A DNA stretch of 64,000 nucleotides, taken from NCBI RefSeq assembly GCF_009363615.1, contig NZ_CP045384.1:1796501-1860500 (forward strand). Direction: 5' to 3'. Below the pieces are notes generated by a model, which was not told the origin of the DNA, did not search any database, and saw only the letters and a program-made list of their open reading frames with translations. Every line of letters starts with the position of its first letter. Position 1 is the stretch's first letter. The position numbers and the translations under genes are program-made. Shown here piece by piece: positions 16,093 through 24,704 of the stretch. This DNA is from Ruegeria sp. THAF33. Lineage in GTDB: Bacteria; Pseudomonadota; Alphaproteobacteria; Rhodobacterales; Rhodobacteraceae.

Positions 16093-17175
16093 TTAGCCGC
16101 GAACACGGTCGCGCTGAGCGGTGTAAACACCCGACGACAGGTTGTTCCAAGCAGACGATGCTGCCATCGACGTCATCGCGCTGTCGTGGATCTTCTTGAA
16201 CAGCTCATCGCCCATGTTCTCGTCCAGAACTTCCTGGCTGGCCTGACCAAACGCGTCCCAGACACTGTCCGGGAATTCCAGAACCTTGACGCCGCCCGCC
16301 TGCAGGCGCTGCAGCGCTGCGCCGTTGTTGGCCAGGAACTGTGCCAGGTTCCACTGGTGCGCTTCGGCGGCAGCGATCTCGATGATCTTCTGCTGTGCCG
16401 GGGTCAGTTCATTGAACACATCGCGGTTGGTTGCCAGCGACAGACCTGCTCCCGGCTCGTGGAAGCCCGCAGTGTAGTAGGTCTTGGTGATTTCCTGGAA
16501 GCCGGCCTTTTCGTCGGCCCATGGACCGATCCACTCGGTACCGTCGATCGCGCCGGACGACAGCGCCTGATACACTTCCGACCCCGGAATGTTCTGTACG
16601 GATGCGCCAAGTTTACCCAGCGCCTTGCCGCCCAGACCCGGCATACGGAACTTCAGACCGTTGAAGTCTTCGGGGCTGTTGATCTCTTTCGAGTACCAGC
16701 CACCCGCCTGCGCACCGGTGTTACCGGCCAGGAAGGACTTCAGGCCAAAGATTTCGCCCAGCTCGTCATGCAGCTCCATACCGCCGTCATGATAGTACCA
16801 ATTCACCAGTTCCTGTGCAGTCATGCCGAAAGGAACGGCTGTGAAGAACGCATAACCCGGGTGCTGGCCCACAAAGTAATAGTCAGCGGCATGATACATG
16901 TCCGCCTGACCCGACGACACCGCGTCAAATACTTCGAAGGCGCCAACCAGTTCGCCTGCCGCCTTGATTTCAACATTCAGGCTGCCATCCGACATGGCGT
17001 TGATGCTGTCGGCACAACGCTGCGCGCTGTCAAACACGCCCGCCAGACCACGACCCCACGAGGTCACCATGGTCAGGGTACGCTGGCCCTGAGCATAAGC
17101 CGGTGCCGCCAATGCGGTCGCTGCAGCAGCCGAACCGCCCAGCGCGGATTTTTTCAGAAATGAACGACGATCCAT
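16093..17175 (-). CDS. TRAP transporter substrate-binding protein (TakP-like)
   Basis: A 360-residue periplasmic DctP-type binding protein. The N-terminus MDRRSFLKKSALGG followed by a hydrophobic Ala-rich stretch and an AYAQ cleavage site is a Tat signal. The mature part resembles TakP, the 2-oxo-acid-binding protein of Rhodobacter sphaeroides, and its lactate-binding relatives, with ADMYHAADYYFVGQHPGYAF and WYSKEINSPEDFNGLKFRMPG. I chose the ATG at 17175 because a GGGGAGGA lies 8 nt upstream. Likely ligands are 2-oxo acids or lactate, but this is inferred from similarity. It is divergent from the sensor kinase gene. Confidence 0.88.
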   Translation of the reverse strand: MDRRSFLKKSALGGSAAAATALAAPAYAQGQRTLTMVTSWGRGLAGVFDSAQRCADSINAMSDGSLNVEIKAAGELVGAFEVFDAVSSGQADMYHAADYYFVGQHPGYAFFTAVPFGMTAQELVNWYYHDGGMELHDELGEIFGLKSFLAGNTGAQAGGWYSKEINSPEDFNGLKFRMPGLGGKALGKLGASVQNIPGSEVYQALSSGAIDGTEWIGPWADEKAGFQEITKTYYTAGFHEPGAGLSLATNRDVFNELTPAQQKIIEIAAAEAHQWNLAQFLANNGAALQRLQAGGVKVLEFPDSVWDAFGQASQEVLDENMGDELFKKIHDSAMTSMAASSAWNNLSSGVYTAQRDRVRG

Positions 17176-17272
17176 ATGAGTGTTCCTCCCCTTCATAGTC
17201 ACGGCCCGGCAGAACCGGACCTGTCGCATTCAGTGCGCGTCAGCCTAATGTGACCGAACTGAAAGGGAATAC

Positions 17273-17286
17273 CTACTACTGCGTAG
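17273..17286. promoter_or_regulatory. Candidate operator for the adjacent response regulator
   Basis: CTAC (17273-17276) and GTAG (17283-17286) form an inverted repeat with a 6-nt spacer inside ACTACTGCGTAG, in the 245-bp divergent promoter region between the TRAP binding protein and the sensor kinase. NarL/LuxR-type regulators bind short inverted repeats, and the site lies between the genes it would control. Only a few bases are defined, so confidence is low. Confidence 0.3.
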
Positions 17287-17420
17287 AGAATCGGATTCTT
17301 TGCGATTTCCGGCAAGAAATCAGACCGCAAAGCACGTCTTCCCCGACGATAATCTCTGTATTCCCCGAACAAAGCCCAATCTTTTTGCATTTTCGCCGCC
17401 GCTTGCGTATCGATTCGTCC

Positions 17421-18854
17421 ATGCAAAGACTCCGACATCTGGTCTCGCTGACCTATGCGCAGAAATTGTCACTGGTTGCCGCAATCCCGCTCGTCGTGGC
17501 CGTGGCGGCAATTGCCGTGCTTGTGGCGTACGAGGCGCGCGCGACCGCCGAGCGTGAGATCGAAGCGCTGGAACGCAGCCTGGTCGAAGCCAAGAAGGAG
17601 GAGTTGCGCAACTACGTTACGCAGGCGCGCAACGGGTTCGCCTACATCTATGGCCGGGCCGAGCCTGATGACGAGGTCGCGAAAAACCTAGTGTCCCAAA
17701 TCCTGTCGGCAATGATCTATGGCCAGGATGGGTTCTTCTTTGTCTACGATTATGACGGCAACAACCTGGTCAGCCCCCGCCAGACGCAGTTCATCAACCG
17801 AAACTGGGAAGGGCTGACGGACAGCGACGGCACTCCGATCGTTGACGAGTTCATCCGCCTCGCCCGCCAGGGGGCTGGTTGGCACAGCTTCATGTGGCAA
17901 AAGCCCTCGACTGGAGAGGAAGCACAGATGATCGCCTATGTCGTCGGGCTTCAGGACTGGCGCTGGGTCGTGGGAACAGGAGTCTTCATCGACGACATCG
18001 TTGCAACGGTCGCCAACGCCAGGGCCGAGGTCGAGGCCCGCGTTCAGCGCACCTTCATGTATATCGGCGCGATCGTTGTGGCGGCGGTGCTCATCGTCTT
18101 TGCATCCGGCATGTTGCTGAACATCCGCGAGCGCAGACTTGCGGACGCCAAGCTGAAGGAACTGACCCAGCGCGTCTTCGATGCCCAGGAAGAGGAACGA
18201 GGCCGCGTTGCCCGCGAACTGCATGACGGCATCAGCCAGATTCTGGTCGGTGTACGCTATGCGCTGGACAACGCGCGGCGCCGCCTGTCGCGCGGCGATG
18301 ACGCGGGCGCACGCGATCCGCTGGACAAAGGGATTGACCATCTTGGCACCGCCATCACCGAGGTCCGCCGCATCAGTCGCGACCTGCGCCCCGGCGTACT
18401 GGACGATCTGGGCCTTGGGCCAGCGCTGAAAGCTCTGACCGACGATTTCCGGGACCGCACCGGGATCGAGACGGAATTCTCGACCGTGGTGTTCCGCAAC
18501 CGCCTGGATCAAGACAGCAAGATTGCCCTGTATCGCATCGCGCAAGAGGCGCTGACCAATATCGAGCGCCATTCTGGCGCCACGCATGTTACGATAGACC
18601 TGCGCGGGCACAAGAAAGGTGCAACCATGCGGATCACTGACAATGGCCGGGGCATGCGGACCGATCCCAGCACCCCCAGCACCGGGATCGGGTTGCGCAA
18701 CATGCAAGAGCGCATCGAACAGCTTGACGGGTCCCTGCGCATTCTGTCATCACGCGGGCCGCGCGGCGGCACTGTCATCGAAGTCAGCCTGCCGCTGAGC
18801 CACCTTCTGCCGCCGCAGGAAGACGCAACTCCGAACCGAAAGGCCGGCACATGA
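17421..18854 (+). CDS. Cache-domain sensor histidine kinase (NarL-type)
   Basis: A 477-residue membrane sensor. A first hydrophobic helix (about residues 16-37) and a second (about 214-233) bracket a periplasmic sCache domain with FFFVYDYDGNNLVSPRQT and WRWVVGTGVFIDDI. The cytosolic kinase is of the HisKA_3 class: EERGRVARELHDGISQ gives the phosphorylated His near residue 268, and the ATPase domain has EALTNIERHSGA, ITDNGRGM and GIGLRNMQERIE. I chose the ATG at 17421; no clear Shine-Dalgarno precedes it. Its gene overlaps the next response regulator by 4 nt. Divergence from the TRAP operon suggests it senses the transported carboxylate. Confidence 0.9.
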   Translation: MQRLRHLVSLTYAQKLSLVAAIPLVVAVAAIAVLVAYEARATAEREIEALERSLVEAKKEELRNYVTQARNGFAYIYGRAEPDDEVAKNLVSQILSAMIYGQDGFFFVYDYDGNNLVSPRQTQFINRNWEGLTDSDGTPIVDEFIRLARQGAGWHSFMWQKPSTGEEAQMIAYVVGLQDWRWVVGTGVFIDDIVATVANARAEVEARVQRTFMYIGAIVVAAVLIVFASGMLLNIRERRLADAKLKELTQRVFDAQEEERGRVARELHDGISQILVGVRYALDNARRRLSRGDDAGARDPLDKGIDHLGTAITEVRRISRDLRPGVLDDLGLGPALKALTDDFRDRTGIETEFSTVVFRNRLDQDSKIALYRIAQEALTNIERHSGATHVTIDLRGHKKGATMRITDNGRGMRTDPSTPSTGIGLRNMQERIEQLDGSLRILSSRGPRGGTVIEVSLPLSHLLPPQEDATPNRKAGT

Positions 18855-19498
18855 GCGCCGAAAGCATCCGAGTTCTTATCGTCGACGACCATCCAATGGT
18901 GGCCGAGGGCATCCAGTCCATCCTTGAAAGCTATGATGAGATCCAAGTTGTCGGTACGCTTGGCAGCGGACAGGCGGCAGTGGATCAGGCTGTTGACCTT
19001 GCCCCGGATGTGATCCTGATGGATCTGAACATGCCCGGCCTCGGCGGTCTCAGCGCCACGGAAATCATCCTGGAGCGATTGCCGGAAACGCGCATCCTGA
19101 TCCTGTCGATGCATGACAGCCCGGAATATATCTCGACCGCGCTCAGCCACGGTGCCAAAGGTTACGTGCTCAAGGATGTGCCCACGGAAGAGATCAAGCA
19201 GGCCATTGATGCGGTGATGCGGGGTGAACAGTATCTGTGCACCGGCGCCAGCGGATCGCTCAAGCCCAAGGGCGACAACGTGCGCGAAGCGCTGACCGGA
19301 CGTGAACAAACCATTCTGCTGGAACTAGCGCAGGGCAAATCCAACAAGGAAGTTGCGCAAACGCTGGATATTTCCGTGCGGACGGTCGAAACGCACCGCA
19401 AGAATATAAAGCGCAAACTCGGCATATCTTCAACCGCCGGGCTGACACGCTACGCTTTGGAACATGGCGTGCTGCAAGGGACTGGCGTCGGTTTCTGA
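18851..19498 (+). CDS. NarL/FixJ-family response regulator
   Basis: A 215-residue response regulator. The receiver domain (residues 5-120) has the acidic pair in VDDHP, the phosphorylation site Asp58 in ILMDLNMPG, and the conserved Lys in YVLKDV. The output domain (about 145-205) is a LuxR-type helix-turn-helix with LTGREQTILLELAQGKSNKEVAQ and VRTVETHRKNIKRKL. Its ATG overlaps the kinase stop as ATGA, so the pair is translationally coupled. It probably regulates the divergent TRAP operon; no biochemical evidence is available in the sequence. Confidence 0.92.
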   Translation: MSAESIRVLIVDDHPMVAEGIQSILESYDEIQVVGTLGSGQAAVDQAVDLAPDVILMDLNMPGLGGLSATEIILERLPETRILILSMHDSPEYISTALSHGAKGYVLKDVPTEEIKQAIDAVMRGEQYLCTGASGSLKPKGDNVREALTGREQTILLELAQGKSNKEVAQTLDISVRTVETHRKNIKRKLGISSTAGLTRYALEHGVLQGTGVGF

Positions 19499-19593
19499 TC
19501 TGCACGCGCCCGCAGCGCGTAGCGCTGCCCGGCCCAACCAGAGGATACGCGCCACAGGCGTGTTGACGATGGGTGGGAGCGGTACCCGCCGGG

Positions 19594-19965
19594 TCAAAGA
19601 CCTTCTCCGAAAAAAACCAATGTCCCGTCTTCGTCCAGAACGTGGAATTCACGCTGATTATAGGGCTGATTGAACGGCGGCCTGACACGGCCTTCGGGCA
19701 GATCGGCCAATCGGTCGCGCAGGCTGTCATAAAGCCCATCAATATCTTCAACATCGATATAGAAGGAGTGTTCATCACCCAATGGCTTGCCGTCATCCCG
19801 CGGCGGGCACTCCAAAAGGCGGATCGCAACAGGACCACGTTTCAAAAAGGCATAATTGTCTTGCGTGAACCCACAGGTGAACCCAAGGCGATCGCAATAG
19901 AAGTCGATCTGGTCCTTCAGGGACGAGCACAACACAAATGGTGTAAGCTGCAAAATCTTGGGCAT
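19594..19965 (-). CDS. VOC-family (bleomycin-resistance-like) protein
   Basis: A 123-residue VOC domain protein. PFVLCSSLKDQIDFYCDRLGFTCGF and FYIDVEDIDGLYDSLRDRL match the usual glyoxalase-like layout, and it ends with REFHVLDEDGTLVFFGE. I chose the ATG at 19965 because a GGAGAG precedes it; the open frame continues upstream over non-conserved sequence. It is 47 nt downstream of the oxygenase gene on the same strand, so cotranscription is likely. Substrate unknown. Confidence 0.82.
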   Translation of the reverse strand: MPKILQLTPFVLCSSLKDQIDFYCDRLGFTCGFTQDNYAFLKRGPVAIRLLECPPRDDGKPLGDEHSFYIDVEDIDGLYDSLRDRLADLPEGRVRPPFNQPYNQREFHVLDEDGTLVFFGEGL

Positions 19966-20012
19966 CTGACTCTCCGGACAGGAAACAGGTGCATTGTACC
20001 GAGGTTGAACAC

Positions 20013-20858
20013 TCAATCCAGCAATTGATCCTTTCGCAGTCCCGCGCGCTTGTAGTGATGCGGCAAAACGCGGCCATACAACTGCTGCGTCCGTTCCACA
20101 CCGCCACACATGCCTTCAGCCTCGACAAAGGAAAAGATGCCGACATAACGACGGCGCTTGCCTCTGACCGGAGCGACCCGGTGCAGTGAATACCGGCCCT
20201 TGAAAATCTGTAAATCCCCCGGCCGCAGCTCCAGCCGGCGAACCCGCCCCATGTTCCCATCGAGAACCGAGGCCACCAGATCAAAGTTTTCATTTTCCGC
20301 CGTCCGCAGGTTGGGCACATACTCGAACGCGCCGCCCGTCTCTCCGTTCTGGATGGCCAGCGTCACGGTGTAGTTGTTGGTGTCGAAATGCCAGGGAAAG
20401 CCCTGCCCTTCTTCCACGACATTGATGATCACGTCCGCCAATGGATCATTGTAGCGAAAAAAGCGGTCTTCGGGTTCATTCAGGGCATCGCGGACAAAGG
20501 GAAGAAAGCCGTCGAACTCGTAAATGCGCCGCAGCGGGCCGGATTTCGAAAGATTGTCGGCCGGAACAAAGGCGTTCGAACGATCATAGAACCGGCGGAT
20601 CGGATGAGCGATGCCAAGCCTTGGGTCGTCCTTCGTGAAATAGGCGTTGGTTCTGTTGAAGGACCGGTGCGCCTTGGGCGCCACCCCCTCGGCTTCTTGC
20701 ACCAGAAGCTTGACCCCTGCTTCGTGCACGAAACCCGGCAGAACAGCACATCCATCCTGTTCCAACTCGCGTCTCAAATCCTCGATCAGCCGGTCATAAG
20801 CCGGTGAATCCGGACGATCGATTGGATAGCGGCCAAGATCAACCAGGTCCTGCAACAT
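20013..20858 (-). CDS. HalD/BesD-like 2-oxoglutarate Fe(II) oxygenase
   Basis: A 281-residue enzyme of the 2OG-Fe(II) group that includes HalD/BesD amino-acid halogenases and ArpA proteins. The iron ligands are visible: His157 and Asp159 in FPWHFDTNNY and the distal His226 in YSLHRVAP, with a basic cluster (KRRRY) for 2OG binding. Because the Asp is present, it is predicted to be a hydroxylase (or other oxygenase) rather than a halogenase, in which Gly or Ala replaces it. A GGAGG precedes the ATG. Substrate is unknown; free amino acids are possible. Confidence 0.75.
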   Translation of the reverse strand: MLQDLVDLGRYPIDRPDSPAYDRLIEDLRRELEQDGCAVLPGFVHEAGVKLLVQEAEGVAPKAHRSFNRTNAYFTKDDPRLGIAHPIRRFYDRSNAFVPADNLSKSGPLRRIYEFDGFLPFVRDALNEPEDRFFRYNDPLADVIINVVEEGQGFPWHFDTNNYTVTLAIQNGETGGAFEYVPNLRTAENENFDLVASVLDGNMGRVRRLELRPGDLQIFKGRYSLHRVAPVRGKRRRYVGIFSFVEAEGMCGGVERTQQLYGRVLPHHYKRAGLRKDQLLD

Positions 20859-21082
20859 TTCAAGCCTCCGGGATTTGCCCCCTGCACGTTCAGCGTGGCG
20901 CAGAAAAAAGTAATGATCATGCCCGTTTCGGACATCGGCCTGACGCTTTCAGACCGCCTTATTCGCACACAAAACGGCCAGCTCACCCGCCGAATTCCCG
21001 GAAATTCCCGACATGCGGCACTCTGCGCAATAAAATGTCGCAAAATACCGCCGCTGAGATAGAAAATTGGTGCAATTGCCTG

Positions 21083-21109
21083 TTGACGCCCCTTCCCCCC
21101 GACCATAAT
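21083..21109 (+). promoter_or_regulatory. Candidate promoter of the ilvBN leader
   Basis: TTGACG (21083-21088) and CATAAT (21104-21109) with 15 nt between them lie 32-58 nt upstream of the leader-peptide ATG. The spacing is shorter than ideal, but the elements are the best sigma-70-type match in the 282-nt gap between the oxygenase gene and the leader peptide. Confidence 0.45.
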
Positions 21110-21140
21110 GTCGCCTCCAAGCAAAAAGGAGCCTCTGGCG

Positions 21141-21188
21141 ATGAGAACGCTAGTCGTAATCGTAGGAACCACGCGCATGGGCCGGTAA
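21141..21188 (+). CDS. ilvBN leader peptide
   Basis: A 15-residue open reading frame, MRTLVVIVGTTRMGR, preceded by AAGGAG with 8 nt spacing. Leu-Val-Val-Ile-Val are consecutive, the three branched-chain amino acids whose synthesis starts with the enzyme encoded downstream. The peptide is followed by competing hairpins and a T-run, which is the structure of a transcription attenuator. It is too short for automatic gene calls. Confidence 0.88.
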   Translation: MRTLVVIVGTTRMGR

Positions 21189-21241
21189 CGGTAAACCATA
21201 ATCGAACCCATGCGCCTCCGAAAAATCGGGGGCTTTTTTTT
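21173..21241 (+). promoter_or_regulatory. ilvBN attenuator (antiterminator and terminator)
   Basis: GCGCATGGG (21173-21181), within the last leader codons, pairs perfectly with CCCATGCGC (21207-21215). This overlaps the 5' arm of a terminator stem, GCCTCCG (21214-21220) with CGGGGGC (21227-21233, one G-T wobble), followed by eight T residues. A ribosome stalled at the Leu-Val codons leaves 21173-21181 free and favours the first hairpin; one that reaches the stop codon at 21186-21188 covers that arm and lets the terminator form. Confidence 0.82.
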
Positions 21242-21280
21242 GTCGAACGCAAGACACATGTCGCGAACGGAGCAAAGCAG

Positions 21281-23032
21281 ATGACACGTGAGATGACCGG
21301 CGCAAAGATGGTGGTTCAGGCCCTCAAGGATCAGGGCGTGGACACGGTATTCGGATACCCCGGTGGCGCCGTGCTACCGATCTATGATGAGATCTTTCTG
21401 CAAAACGACATTCGCCACATTCTGGTGCGTCACGAACAGGGCGCGATCCACGCGGCCGAAGGCTATGCCCGATCGACGGGAAAACCGGGCGTCGCGCTTG
21501 TCACGTCAGGCCCCGGTGCCACCAATGCTGTCACCGGTCTGACCGATGCGTTGCTGGATTCGATCCCGATCGTCGTTCTGACCGGGCAAGTCCCGACCTT
21601 CATGATCGGATCGGATGCGTTTCAGGAGGCCGACACCGTAGGCATCACCCGCCCCTGCACCAAGCATAACTGGCTGGTGAAGGACACGGACTCGCTGGCT
21701 GAAACCCTGCACGAGGCATTCCATGTCGCCACCTCGGGCCGCCCCGGCCCGGTGCTGATCGACATCCCGAAGGATGTGCAGTTCGCGTCGGGCGAATATG
21801 CCAGCCCGAAACCTTCGACCTCGCATTACCAACCCGCGATGAAAGGAGATCTGGAAGAGATCACCGAGCTGGTTGCCGCGATGGAAACCGCAAAGAAACC
21901 GATCTTTTATACCGGCGGTGGTGTTATCAATTCCGGCCCCGCGGCCAGCCAGTTGCTGCGTGAACTGGTGGATGCAACGGGCTTTCCGATCACCTCAACC
22001 CTGATGGGACTTGGCGCCTATCCTGCCTCGGGCGAAAATTGGTTGGGAATGCTCGGCATGCACGGCCTTTATGAGGCCAATATGGCGATGCATGATTGCG
22101 ATCTGATGATCAATATCGGTGCGCGGTTCGATGACCGGATCACCGGGCGGATCGATGCGTTTTCGCCGAACTCGAAAAAAGCGCATATCGACATCGACCC
22201 GTCCTCGATCAACAAGGTCATCCGGGTGGACATCCCGATCGTCGGCGATGTGGCGCATGTGCTCGAGGATATTCTGAAGATCTGGAAGTCGCGCGGCCGC
22301 AAGACGGACGCCGCGAATGTCAAACAATGGCAGAACCAGATCGCCGAGTGGCGCAAGATCAACTGCCTGGCCTTCACCAACAGCGAAAAGTCGATCAAAC
22401 CGCAATACGCGCTGCAACGCCTTGAAGAACTGACAAAAAAGCATGATCGCTACATCACCACCGAGGTGGGTCAGCACCAGATGTGGGCGGCGCAGTACCT
22501 TGGGTTCGAAGACCCCAACCGCTGGATGACATCGGGTGGTCTGGGCACGATGGGTTATGGGTTCCCCGCCTCGATCGGCGTGCAGATGGCGCATCCGGAT
22601 GCTCTGGTGATCAATGTCGCCGGCGAGGCCAGCTGGTTGATGAACATGCAGGAAATGGGCACCGCCGTTCAGTACCGCCTGCCGGTGAAACAGTTCATCC
22701 TGAACAACGAACGTTTGGGCATGGTCCGCCAGTGGCAGGAGCTGCTGCATGGCGAGCGCTATTCACATTCCTGGTCCGAGGCCCTGCCCGATTTCGTGAA
22801 ACTGGCTGAGGCCTTTGGCGCCAAAGGTATCCTGTGTTCCGACCCTGCCGATCTGGATGACGCGATCATGGAGATGATCAATTACGACGGTCCGGTGATC
22901 TTTGACTGTCTGGTCGAAAAGCACGAGAACTGCTTCCCCATGATCCCGTCGGGCAAGGCCCATAACGAGATGCTGCTGGGTGAGGCCGAGACGCAGGGCG
23001 TGATCGACTCCAAAGGTTCGGTTCTGGTTTAA
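21281..23032 (+). CDS. ilvB: Acetolactate synthase large subunit
   Basis: A 583-residue thiamine-diphosphate enzyme that condenses two pyruvates to acetolactate (or pyruvate with 2-oxobutyrate), the first common step of branched-chain amino acid synthesis. The N-terminal domain has GYPGGAVLPIYD and HEQGAIHAAEGYARSTGKPG with the catalytic Glu; the central FAD-type domain has GGGVINSG; the ThDP-binding region includes NVAGEASWLMNMQEM with the following NNERLGMVRQW. I chose the ATG at 21281, preceded by GGAG; the open frame extends into leader DNA. It is followed by ilvN. Controlled by the attenuator upstream. Confidence 0.95.
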   Translation: MTREMTGAKMVVQALKDQGVDTVFGYPGGAVLPIYDEIFLQNDIRHILVRHEQGAIHAAEGYARSTGKPGVALVTSGPGATNAVTGLTDALLDSIPIVVLTGQVPTFMIGSDAFQEADTVGITRPCTKHNWLVKDTDSLAETLHEAFHVATSGRPGPVLIDIPKDVQFASGEYASPKPSTSHYQPAMKGDLEEITELVAAMETAKKPIFYTGGGVINSGPAASQLLRELVDATGFPITSTLMGLGAYPASGENWLGMLGMHGLYEANMAMHDCDLMINIGARFDDRITGRIDAFSPNSKKAHIDIDPSSINKVIRVDIPIVGDVAHVLEDILKIWKSRGRKTDAANVKQWQNQIAEWRKINCLAFTNSEKSIKPQYALQRLEELTKKHDRYITTEVGQHQMWAAQYLGFEDPNRWMTSGGLGTMGYGFPASIGVQMAHPDALVINVAGEASWLMNMQEMGTAVQYRLPVKQFILNNERLGMVRQWQELLHGERYSHSWSEALPDFVKLAEAFGAKGILCSDPADLDDAIMEMINYDGPVIFDCLVEKHENCFPMIPSGKAHNEMLLGEAETQGVIDSKGSVLV

Positions 23033-23101
23033 CGAAATTCGACGGATTTGGTTGAGCGCCGCGCTGTACCCAACCTGTCAAGGATGATGAAAGGGACGTA
23101 A

Positions 23102-23662
23102 ATGTCTGCCCTACATATCAAAAAAGGCTCTACCCGCCATTCGGCCTATAACCTACGGCCCACCTTCTCGGACGTTCAGGAACGCCATACCATCGCGGTT
23201 CTGGTCGAAAACGAGCCCGGAGTGCTGGCCCGTGTCATCGGCCTTTTCTCGGGTCGTGGTTACAACATCGAAAGCCTGACGGTGGCCGAGGTTGATCATA
23301 CCGGCCACCTGAGCCGCATCACCATCGTCACCACCGGCACGCCGCAGGTCATCGAACAGATCAAGGCGCAGCTTGGCAGGATTGTTTCGGTGCGTGACGT
23401 GCATGATCTGACCGTCGAGGGCGCCTCGGTCGAGCGTGAACTGGCGATCATCAAGGTCGTCGGCGAAGGCGACAAGCGGGTCGAAGCCCTTCGGCTGGCC
23501 GATATCTTCCGCGCCAATGTGGTCGACAGCACGCTCAATTCCTTCATCTTCGAAATCACCGGTGCGCCCGACAAGATCGACGCATTTGCCGACCTGATGC
23601 GCCCGCTGGGCCTGATGGAAATCGCGCGTACCGGCGTAGCGGCCCTGCTGCGCGGCGATTGA
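23102..23662 (+). CDS. ilvN: Acetolactate synthase small (regulatory) subunit
   Basis: A 186-residue regulatory subunit that confers valine feedback inhibition on the large subunit. An N-terminal ACT domain is visible as HTIAVLVENEPGVLARVIGLFSGRGYNIESLTVAEV, and the C-terminal ALS_ss_C domain has ERELAIIKVVGEG and EITGAPDKIDAFADLMRPLG. Length is slightly above the 160-residue norm because of an N-terminal extension (about 25 residues). It is 69 nt after ilvB, in the same transcript, and ends with a strong terminator. Confidence 0.95.
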   Translation: MSALHIKKGSTRHSAYNLRPTFSDVQERHTIAVLVENEPGVLARVIGLFSGRGYNIESLTVAEVDHTGHLSRITIVTTGTPQVIEQIKAQLGRIVSVRDVHDLTVEGASVERELAIIKVVGEGDKRVEALRLADIFRANVVDSTLNSFIFEITGAPDKIDAFADLMRPLGLMEIARTGVAALLRGD

Positions 23663-23671
23663 TCGACCTGT

Positions 23672-23716
23672 CCCGCCTTGGCGCTTGTCTTGCAGCCAAG
23701 GCGGGAACACTTTTTA
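23672..23716 (+). terminator. Rho-independent terminator after ilvN
   Basis: A perfect 11-bp stem, CCCGCCTTGGC (23672-23682) and GCCAAGGCGGG (23695-23705), with a 12-nt loop, followed by AACACTTTTT. It ends the ilvBN transcript. The remaining intergenic DNA to the XRE gene (to 23975) holds only a TATAAT-like box at 23762-23767 without a matching -35; I see nothing else in it. Confidence 0.9.
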
Positions 23717-23975
23717 GGGTTGCTGGTCCTTTCAAATTCAACTCTTGCGATCTGAATGCGCTATAATTGCCATATGGTCGGCTTTTCCCAATAAAGATCA
23801 GGCATTTTCAGATAAAGCCTATTGCCTTTACACATGAGGGCGTTAGCCTCGAAGCTGCAACGCGACGTGGGGATACGTTGCTTGGGGTCATTCTGTACGA
23901 TTTTAAAAATGCACAGGGCTTCGGCTTCAGTGCGACGATGGTTTCTTCCGGAAACTAAGCAAGACGTGGGCACCC

Positions 23976-24695
23976 ATGACTGACGATATTCGTAGTCCGG
24001 CTGAGATTCGCGCAATGTTTGGTGCGAACCTTCGGCAATTGGCGAAGCGATATCGCTCGATCTCGGCGCTGTGCCGACAACTTGGCGTAAACCGTACCCA
24101 GTTCAACAGATATCTTTCCGGTGAAAGCGTACCCAGACCGGATGTGCTGGACCGTATATGCAGGTTTTTCGATGTCGATGCCCGCATTCTTCTGAAACCG
24201 CTGGACGAGATTGAGAAGATCGAAGAACACCCTGCAACTCCGGCCCTGACAGAGTTTCTGGGCTCGGGTGCGGATGCGATCGAGAAATCCCCGTTTTCCC
24301 CCGGGTTCTACGCGGTGATCGAAAGCCTGTCGGCTGAACACCGGATGACCCTGCTGCACGCCCGACCCTTGGCCCAATGTACGTTGATCCGTGGCTACGT
24401 GTCGCGAGCAGCAATGCCCGAGGCACCCCCGAAGGCGCGGGAAATACAGGGGATAGCAGCCTCAAGCGGTGACACTGTCTATATGCTGACCTCCCAACGG
24501 GAAGGTCAGAACAGCCGGGTCTATCTGATCTCTCCGGACCCCACGGGAACGGCAGTTCATTGGCGTGGGTCGGTCATCAGCCCGACAAATGCGACAACGC
24601 CCGAACCCGTTGTGCTAAAATACCTTGGGCACGACTCGACGGCCATTTTTGCTGCTGCGCGATTGTCGACGAACAACGTGGCTCAGAACCTGTAA
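23976..24695 (+). CDS. XRE-type transcriptional regulator with C-terminal domain
   Basis: A 239-residue protein. The N-terminal helix-turn-helix (about residues 10-60) reads SISALCRQLGVNRTQFNRYLSGESVPRPDVLDRICRFFDVDA, the XRE/Cro pattern. The C-terminal 170 residues form a separate domain (VLKYLGHDSTAIFAAAR at the end) that may bind a ligand; I do not recognise it. No clear Shine-Dalgarno precedes the ATG at 23976. The gene stands alone and is convergent with the DUF2189 gene, so its targets are not evident from context. Confidence 0.82.
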   Translation: MTDDIRSPAEIRAMFGANLRQLAKRYRSISALCRQLGVNRTQFNRYLSGESVPRPDVLDRICRFFDVDARILLKPLDEIEKIEEHPATPALTEFLGSGADAIEKSPFSPGFYAVIESLSAEHRMTLLHARPLAQCTLIRGYVSRAAMPEAPPKAREIQGIAASSGDTVYMLTSQREGQNSRVYLISPDPTGTAVHWRGSVISPTNATTPEPVVLKYLGHDSTAIFAAARLSTNNVAQNL

Positions 24696-24704
24696 CCTAC
24701 CGCC

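Noticed and set aside
19512..19528. GCAGCGC-N3-GCGCTGC hairpin after the response regulator
   Set aside because: Resembles the hairpin part of the dispersed repeat, but the conserved core is absent, so I do not count it as a fifth copy.
23767..23958. 63-aa open reading frame between ilvN and the XRE regulator
   Set aside because: No ribosome-binding site, no recognisable domain; a TATAAT-like box nearby lacks a -35. A small RNA cannot be excluded but nothing supports one.
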